DNA of 64,000 bases from Trachythela sp. YZ-2020 (lineage: Eukaryota; Cnidaria; Anthozoa; Malacalcyonacea; Clavulariidae): positions 496,001 through 560,000 of the forward strand of contig JADLSH010000256.1 of assembly GCA_016169945.1 (NCBI GenBank), given 5' to 3'. Positions 58,252 to 64,000 of the stretch are shown here, piece after piece. Made by a program: the position numbers and the translations under genes. Position 1 is the stretch's first letter; each line of letters starts with the position of its first letter. The notes beneath the pieces were generated by a model. The model did not search any database, was not told the origin of the DNA, and saw nothing but the letters and a program-made list of their open reading frames with translations.

Positions 58252-58665
58252 GTAGATAGATAGAGAGATTTATTAAACTTAAAAACTCGCCGCCTAAGTG
58301 TTACACCTCGGCTGAATAATGTTAAGTTGTACAATTTGAAAAGGTAGTTATGAGTCAAAATCGACTAAACATATTAAAAATTAGTTCGATTCAATTACGT
58401 ATTTACATGAACTACAATTAATAAAATCGTTCTTAAATCTGTTTGTCTTAAAATTTGGAATTTGAAACATTCTTCTTTCTCGCAGCCATACTTCTGAAGA
58501 AATCACTGAAGGCAATAAGTAATGTAGTTTGTTCACGGGGTCATTGGCTATATTTTTAAAAATATTGCAGTCTTCTTGCAACCAGGGTAGTGAGACACAA
58601 TTTATCCAGGGCTTCGTTGTATTGATTGACCATCTTCTTAATTTTTTGTGATTTTCAATCGCCAT
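58252..58665 (-). pseudogene. LINE 3' fragment with (TCTA)n tail, inside the polymerase intron
   Basis: Minus-strand text DPVNKLHYLLPS, FQIPNFKTNRFKNDFINCSS matches the LHxLLPP ... KTxRFKNSFI ending of RTE/jockey-like reverse transcriptases. A 3' UTR follows that ends AATAAATCTCTCTATCTATC. In the same strand as the host gene. Confidence 0.65.
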
Positions 58666-58996
58666 GAAGATCGATACAACTCAAAGGGTAGTTTCGTTTA
58701 TAAGCGACGATGCGAAAAGAAAATTATTTTGGGTGGTACGGCAAAACGATTTTAGGTTTTGAAAGATTGTTGCAAATATTTGGCGACAAAGATAAAAAAT
58801 ACTCTTTGTCATCTATTTAACAAATGGATAACATTTTGCCGTTGTCTGTTCAGTTATAGATACCCAGTCTGACGTCATAGAGTGGTAAGAACAAAAAGTG
58901 ACCCGAAAGCCGCCGGGGCAAGTATCAATTGACGTACTAATAGATTTATAGCTTGGTTCGTTTATTTCAGTTTACTTAGCTTGTCAAGTTAACTAC

Positions 58997-59025
58997 AGGG
59001 TGTATCAAAAAAGGTAATCCAATAT
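58997..59025 (+). repeat. mariner-like terminal end
   Basis: CAGGGTGTATCAAAAAAGGT, then AATCCAAT, resembles the start of Tc1/mariner inverted repeats (CAGGGTGT.CCAAAA type). The same start, in the same direction, occurs at 63440-63466. No matching inverted end is seen, so this is a solo or decayed terminus. Confidence 0.4.
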
Positions 59026-59194
59026 TAGCGTGCTCTTGTGCGTTCAATGTTGCGTGCAAGATTCGATCTTTTCATATTAGAAAAAGAATAGGGTTTTAGT
59101 TTTTGATTGGCGCCTTTTTTGTATCATGCCAGGCAAAAATAAGGAAATAGGAACCGATTAAACATTTTCGATCGCAAATAATTAAGTAATATAC

Positions 59195-59380
59195 AATTAC
59201 TTTATGGTTTCCGTGTTTGGATGCAGCCTGATCCAAACACGCGGGAATGTTGCGAGAGTTAAGAAAAGCACGCGAAATCTCGAGCCGAAGGCGAGTGATT
59301 TTGCGAGCTTTTCTTAACTCGAGCAACATTCCCAAGTGTTTGGATCAGGCCATCCAAACACGGAAACCATAAAGTAATTG
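59195..59380. repeat. Palindromic MITE, about 186 bp
   Basis: CAATTACTTTATGGTTTCCG on the left and CGGAAACCATAAAGTAATTG on the right. Inner arms contain CGTGTTTGGAT and GAATGTTGC/GCAACATTC, with centre CGAGCCGAAGGCGAGTG. A partial third copy of the end (CCGTGTTTGGATGGCCTGAT) lies at 59411-59441. Confidence 0.7.
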
Positions 59381-59837
59381 TTTTATAAAATAACAACAAC
59401 ACAATAGTCTTCCGTGTTTGGATGGCCTGATCCAAACACGGGATTCGACCAATCAGAGCACGCGTTATATACATGTTATTTTAGAATGTGTCTTACCAAA
59501 CATTACTTCATTTATTCCATATGCTAGGGCATTTAAAATCAATATTCATGAATTTTAGATCCAAGTGACATTTATTTTGCACCCAATTCCCAATTCCCAA
59601 TTTATTTTGCAGCCAATATGATTTTGACCGGCAATATATATTTATTAGATTCGTATTTAATTTGGTCATTTTCCCATATAACTGTTAGAAAATGGTATCA
59701 TTTGGACAGCCAAAAGCCTATTTTTGTTGCTGTGCAAAAATGTTATCAATACACGCATACATGCTAAAAGTGTTTAGTAGAAATTTCCAGGTGACTATCG
59801 ATTTTCCTGCATGCTGATTGGTCCAAATTGAGCCTCT

Positions 59838-59875
59838 AAAAAGTGATAGTCACTGGTCAGTGACTATCACTTTTT
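59838..59875. repeat. Perfect 18-bp-arm hairpin
   Basis: AAAAAGTGATAGTCACTG, a 2-base centre, then the exact inverse. It can form a stable stem in the polymerase pre-mRNA. Confidence 0.7.
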
Positions 59876-60400
59876 TTCAAAATGGCTTCTTCGCAAGCTG
59901 CCGAATTTAAAACAAAAATCGTTTTTTTTAGCCTGATTCAAAGTTTTAAATGAAAAAAACTGCCGCTAAATTAAAGGAGGATATATTTTTGACATTTTTA
60001 ATGGTAAGCGATAACAAATACACTATTTTTCTTCCATGAAAGGCAGCGTTTTCTCGCTGTTGAAATGAACATATATAAAACTTTTTCTGTACGGCTCAAC
60101 CACAAGTGTTTATTTTGAAAATTATTCGTTTTATCCTCATTTATATCGTTATATTCAGCAAAAACCTAGCTGTGATATATTTTTAAAACCATTCTACTTT
60201 GTATTTGAGCCCTTCCAAAGTATTTTTCTGATGAAATTGTTTGTTTTTGTTTCGCTTCGACATGTTTTTGACACTCGTCTTTTGCCGGCATGTTTTTAAC
60301 TACCGGCCTCTGAGAAAAGCGCTGAATTTTGTCCTATAGCCTTTTCAACTGACCTCATAACTTTCTGTGTTTGTTTTTCTCTTTGAAATTTCTACTAAAA

Positions 60401-60465
60401 CAATTAGTCGCCTCAGGCTCGGTGATTACAAGCCTGTAATCACCTCGCCTTCGGCGACTAATTGT
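60401..60465. repeat. Palindrome CAATTAGTCGCC...
   Basis: CAATTAGTCGCCTCAGGCTC, then GGTGATTACA, AGCC and the inverse TGTAATCACC ... GGCGACTAATTG. A few mismatches. Family resemblance to the 59-kb palindromes in layout (GAGC/GGCGA-rich centre). Confidence 0.6.
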
Positions 60466-61757
60466 TAAATAGAAACACGGAAAATGTTTTTTATTTCTTA
60501 AATATCAAATTACAATAACCAGATATTCAATATCATCAATTAACTAAATATATACACTGACACTGTCCAAAATGGAATCAATGCTTCTTTCGTAATGAAA
60601 CTCTTTATTCTTTAGCAGCTTCTTTATACTATAATTCAGTTATGTGTTTTTTTAATTATGATATAATAATTGAAATAATTCAAGCGATTTCATTGGTTGA
60701 GAGCCATGATTTATTAGAGGACTGACGAACGGAATGACGTCACAAAAACATTGTTTTGATCTTTTACATATAAAATGGCGAAAATATTTGAAGTTTCAAC
60801 GGAATGTATTCTTTGAATGGGCAAATGAAGATATAGAGGAAGACTTATAAGTAAAAGCTCTTGAAGAATACGAAGAGCAACAAAAGACACAAAACATATA
60901 TAAAGCCGGTTTGCTAACGTAGAAAATAAGAGTTTTTCCAAATTCTCGAGCAGTCTCAATCTTCGGCTACGAAGAATAATACAGGCAACGTTCAAGGTGC
61001 TGGTTAATAACAATAATCGCTCAGAACAGAATAATTGACTTTCGATCGCTCGGTTCCAACCGTGTTGATAATGTTTTGTAATATATATAATTATTTAAAA
61101 TGAATAAAATTATTTGAATTTTTTAGTTAATTTTAAAATTTGATCAGTCGCGGCTTAGCGGCCATGCCTCTTCACTTTTGGCCAGCCAATCACAATTCAG
61201 CACGTGACTCAAACCAACCAATCTTGTTCCCTTATTTGTGTAGATCATATACGCGTGATATTGTCAAATTTCGACCTTTTCAATTTCCCAAAATTTGGGA
61301 GAATATTAATATTCGATTTGGTTCTCCCCGGCGGCTCGTGGGCCACTTTTTTGTTCTTACCACGTTATGACGTCATACTGTGTATCTATACATCAAAATG
61401 TTATCTATTTGCTAATAAGCATTATATCAATAATTGATATATAGACTTTTATAATAATCTAGCAATGATGTATTCTAAAAAATATTTCTGTAAATAACAT
61501 CACTAGTTTTAATTATGCAGACATCAGTGCCATCATCACTCCTAAATTTCATAGCACCTGAAGAGCTTATAGCGAAAACGTTTGTGTTTCAATTAGAAAC
61601 AAATACGTGTGTTTTACCACACTTTATACATTTTATATATATGTGAAAATGAACGCTGTGTTGGCTATTTCAAAAGTACGTGCTCACCCTTACACAATAC
61701 TTACCTATTTTCTTCCTTTTTAGACAAACGGACGAACACCAAGTGACCTTTTTAGTT

Positions 61758-61822
61758 ATATATACAGCTAATATACATATATATTAGCTGTATATATATA
61801 TGTATATATATATACAGCTAAT
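61758..61822. repeat. AT-rich palindrome
   Basis: TATACAGCTAATATACATAT followed by ATATTAGCTGTATATA and then a further ATACAGCTAAT: nested AT-rich inverse repeats. Confidence 0.6.
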
Positions 61823-61913
61823 TCAAAAAAAGTTGTCCTTTCCAAACGTTAAACTCTAAAACCTTAAACTCGAAGCGCGAAAAGCACCATGGGAACGCAA
61901 GTTTCAAGTTTAT

Positions 61914-62003
61914 AAATTCAATATGGCGGCCATTTGTGAGTGTCATGGTTCATATTTCCCTATGAGGACATGTCACTCACAAATGGCCGCCATACTGAAT
62001 TTC
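61914..62003. repeat. Hairpin with two YY1-like motifs beside the polymerase 5' splice site
   Basis: Arms of about 29 bp with one mismatch: AATATGGCGGCCATTTGTGA (61919-61938) and its inverse at 61976-61997. ATGGCGGC is the YY1 core and occurs once per arm. The right arm starts 16 bp into the intron after the donor at 62018, so the folded RNA would sit next to the splice site. Confidence 0.7.
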
Positions 62004-62018
62004 TAAACTAATAATTAC

Positions 62019-62779
62019 CTCTTTTGATAATTTCGCATTTTGGGTTAGCCGCTGTTCGTCCATACCAAACTCTTCAAAGAATTCGCGCCGGAACTCACGG
62101 CGAATTCCAAAAACTATCTCGCTTACGATGTCTGCAATCTTTGGTTTTTCTTTGTGCAAGCGATTCCGAAGCTTTAAGAAACAACCTGTCAAGATTTCTC
62201 CCTCAGAATGAATACCATACAGACGCATTAATGTCTCCATCTTGTCACGATATTGCTGATACAGTTCTCTCGCTTTGCCAATATACTTGTCGTTACCTGG
62301 CAACAGAAACGATTCATCTATTCGCATTTTTTGGTTGCAGTTTTCCGAGGTCGTATCTTTAAACTTCTGACAGCGCCGATAAAGCTTTCCCAGCACGTGG
62401 TCTGAAGGATAGTTTGGCTTATCTGATTTCATCATAAAGTCGGGATATTCTTTTAGGTTTGTCTTTGGCATTTTGGGCCACATACCAGTTTTAGGAGCAT
62501 CCACAGCCAAGGAATGCAGTTCCGCCAAATGAAGACAGATATCAGATTGAATTCCATATTTTTCTTGGTCAGCCAGTGCCTTGTGTGTGTTATCAATAAC
62601 TCCTAGTTGATCCGACCGGATGTAATCGACCACAAACTTAGTCATGTGAGAGGATGTGATTGCTTCTGATTCCTCTTTCTTCTGCGGTGCTTTGTAATCC
62701 ATGGGTTGAAAATCTGGCTTGTTTGGCAACAGACTTTGTTTCCAGCAAACAAAGTACAAATCACCGTCTAAATCACCGC
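62019..62779 (-). CDS. Eukaryotic RNA-dependent RNA polymerase, catalytic exon (DLDGD)
   Basis: The exon begins after TTGTATGTAG at 62779 with two bases completing a Gly codon, then GDLDGDLYFVCWKQSL. DLDGD is the invariant metal-binding loop of cellular (RDR/QDE-1-type) RNA polymerases; its three Asp are all present. Further family landmarks follow in order: MDYKAP, FVVDYIRSDQLGVIDNTHKA, CLHLAELHSLAVDAPKTG, YPDFM, YPSDHVLGKLYRR. These enzymes copy RNA into dsRNA and amplify small-RNA silencing. The exon ends at AAAGAG/GTAATT in phase 0 (62019). With the three downstream exons, about 1140 residues are covered. The N-terminal half, including the other beta-barrel, must lie beyond the window's right edge; 62780-64000 holds no recognised polymerase exon. 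Confidence 0.9.
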
Positions 62780-63439
62780 CTACATACAATAAAAATTAAA
62801 ACATTACTCCAACAAAGACTTTGGGCGTATTGACATACAACGAAGAATAAAACCAACTGTATTTATATTGGGTAGCTCTATCCTCTATCGGTATTAAACT
62901 GCTCTCTTGAACTCATAACTTTGGTAGCAATGATTTCGTGAGGCGGTGTATTTTGAAAAAGAGAACTAAAGCAACCTGGGTATATATTGGATGCTGCTAT
63001 CACTTTTAAACTAGAAAACCTGCAAGGGTGATCCAATGTTACTACATGTAAACCTCATCACTTACATTACGTCATCGAATTAAGTAATTCTGCGCGCTTT
63101 TGACGAACACGTCTATGAACTCTGCAGACATGTATGAGATTCGAGTCGCGCATCGAAAGAGAACGAACACATTTATAAAGCTGTTTTGCATACATTTAGT
63201 CTATATCATTATACATTGTAGTCACTAATTTCTTACAGTTAAATATAGCAATCACGCAACCTACAGATAACTAAGTTATCTGTAGGTTGAGCCCGCAGTA
63301 CGTACTTTTCTAGCGAGCGACAGCTTACATACAAGAATAAAAACAAGAAAAAACAACATGAATAAACCGAATAGACGATGTTTTTTTTTAAAGTTTTTTG
63401 CGTAAGAAGTACACTTTTTTGAAATTTTTATCAGAAGAA
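62780..63439. other. Polymerase intron, start of upstream part; no exon recognised
   Basis: No polymerase motif or clear exon is visible. A short palindrome CAACCTACAGATAACT/AGTTATCTGTAGGTTG lies at 63259-63290. Confidence 0.45.
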
Positions 63440-63810
63440 ACAGGGTGTCTCAAAAAAAAGGTAATCCAACTTCAGCACGCTATTGTGCGTAAATGACTTG
63501 GTAAACGAGCGATTATATTAAGAAAGATCAGGCGTTTAGCTGTTGAATGACACGTTTTTCATCCAATATGGAGAAAAATGAGCAAATACGAGTCCGATAA
63601 AAATTGTTTGTCGAAATCGTATATTTTCAGCTCCGTGCCAAATTAAAGCAGTGCATAACAAAAGGAAAAGCAATTAATCACGTGTCAATGAGTTTAGAGC
63701 TTACAAGATGTTTATAATAATGATCCTACCTCCTCCACAGGCGCTTTATTAATTGGAGCGGGCTTGGAAAATTAGGGAAGGGACGCATGGGCGGCATAAA
63801 AAATGCGGGT
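63440..63810 (+). repeat. Decayed mariner-like 5' region
   Basis: It begins CAGGGTGTCTCAAAAAAAAG then GTAATCC, as at 58997. A broken frame follows near 63569 (MEKNEQIRVR), like a mariner-type transposase start, but with stops. The right end is not found. Confidence 0.3.
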
Positions 63811-64000
63811 AAGGCGAAGGGAAGCGCCTGCTGACTAATGTTCTCAAGACGGCAGAAGCTATTCACCACTTATTTGACCATAATCGTCCGGAGAAAGAGT
63901 TTGTTAATGATTCTCATGAACGTAGGCTCTTACAAAAGGCTAAGGAAGGTGGGAAAGTACTTTGCCCTAACTGTCACGCTTCTGATGGCAAAATAAATGC
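63811..64000 (+). CDS. Partial open frame with HNH-like signature, runs off the window
   Basis: After TAA at about 63810 the frame stays open to the edge: LLTNVLKTAEAIHHLFDHNR, then LCPNCHASDGKIN. HH..DHNRP and C-x-x-CH are arranged as in HNH-type nucleases, but the spacing is not diagnostic and there is no clear start codon. It could be part of a mobile element in the polymerase intron or an unrelated gene. Confidence 0.3.

Larger units (their letters stand above)
58142..62018 (-). other. 3.9-kb polymerase intron filled with repeats and hairpins
   Basis: The intron lies between the catalytic exon and the KASAWY exon. It contains a LINE scrap (58252-58665), a mariner-like end (58997-59020), palindromes at 59195-59380, 59838-59875 and 60401-60465, an AT palindrome (61758-61822) and a hairpin 15 bp past the donor (61914-62003). 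The frames at 60714-61013 and 61140-61437 are not supported. Confidence 0.6.

Noticed and set aside
60714..61437. Small ORFs in the polymerase intron
   Set aside because: Short, AT-rich, no domains, and in a repeat-filled intron.

Overview
This is a eukaryotic, AT-rich, gene-poor window, most likely from a cnidarian and probably an anthozoan (coral or sea anemone). The case rests on spliced genes with GT/AG introns, a eukaryotic RNAi-type RNA-dependent RNA polymerase, a MACPF protein, a receptor tail of the tyrosine-rich kind common in cnidarians, and a dense load of CR1/L2-like LINEs, P-like and ISL2EU-like THAP transposons, tRNA-derived SINEs and TTAA-flanked MITEs. The taxon is inferred, not proven. 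There are no bacterial operons and no CRISPR array.

Three host genes are visible. (1) 170-2218, plus: the 3' end of a single-pass receptor (Ser/Thr-rich stalk, transmembrane helix, cytoplasmic tail with seven tyrosine motifs in two repeat units). (2) 15106-17904, minus: an intracellular MACPF-domain protein with a KERSEE repeat and a possible EF-hand-like last exon. (3) 52996-62779, minus: four exons that join in phase into the catalytic loop (DLDGD) and a long C-terminal region of a cellular RNA-dependent RNA polymerase. Its N-terminal half lies beyond the right edge.

The rest is mostly mobile DNA. 2.6-9.3 kb: SINEs, LINE pieces, a virus-like ATPase relic, foldback repeats and a nearly full-length but broken CR1-like LINE. 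10.3-14.5 kb: two inverted-terminal elements, a LINE relic and TTAA element copy 1. 18.23-21.51 kb: a giant foldback ISL2EU-like element whose internal gene fuses transposase and YqaJ nuclease pieces; its empty target site is preserved at 31.17 kb. 21.8-24.5 kb: a minus-strand LINE split by a 1.13-kb MITE. 24.489-30.941 kb: a P-like element with terminal inverted repeats, a 7-bp target duplication, a THAP transposase gene with one frameshift, and a convergent second ORF. 32.8-34.4 kb: TTAA copy 2. 38-43 kb: LINE relics and local duplications. 45.5-46.7 kb: TTAA copy 3. 48-51 kb: a foldback with 0.5-kb arms. 51.2-52.8 kb: two more foldbacks just 3' of the polymerase gene. The polymerase introns hold a 12-bp minisatellite of about 77 units, a LINE piece and many perfect hairpins.

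The THAP-transposon families (P-like, ISL2EU-like) and the LINEs are selfish modules. The receptor, MACPF and polymerase genes each have plausible roles in recognition or defence, but nothing in the sequence shows that they act together. Exon limits are inferred from consensus splice sites and phase. Gene-less stretches are described individually.
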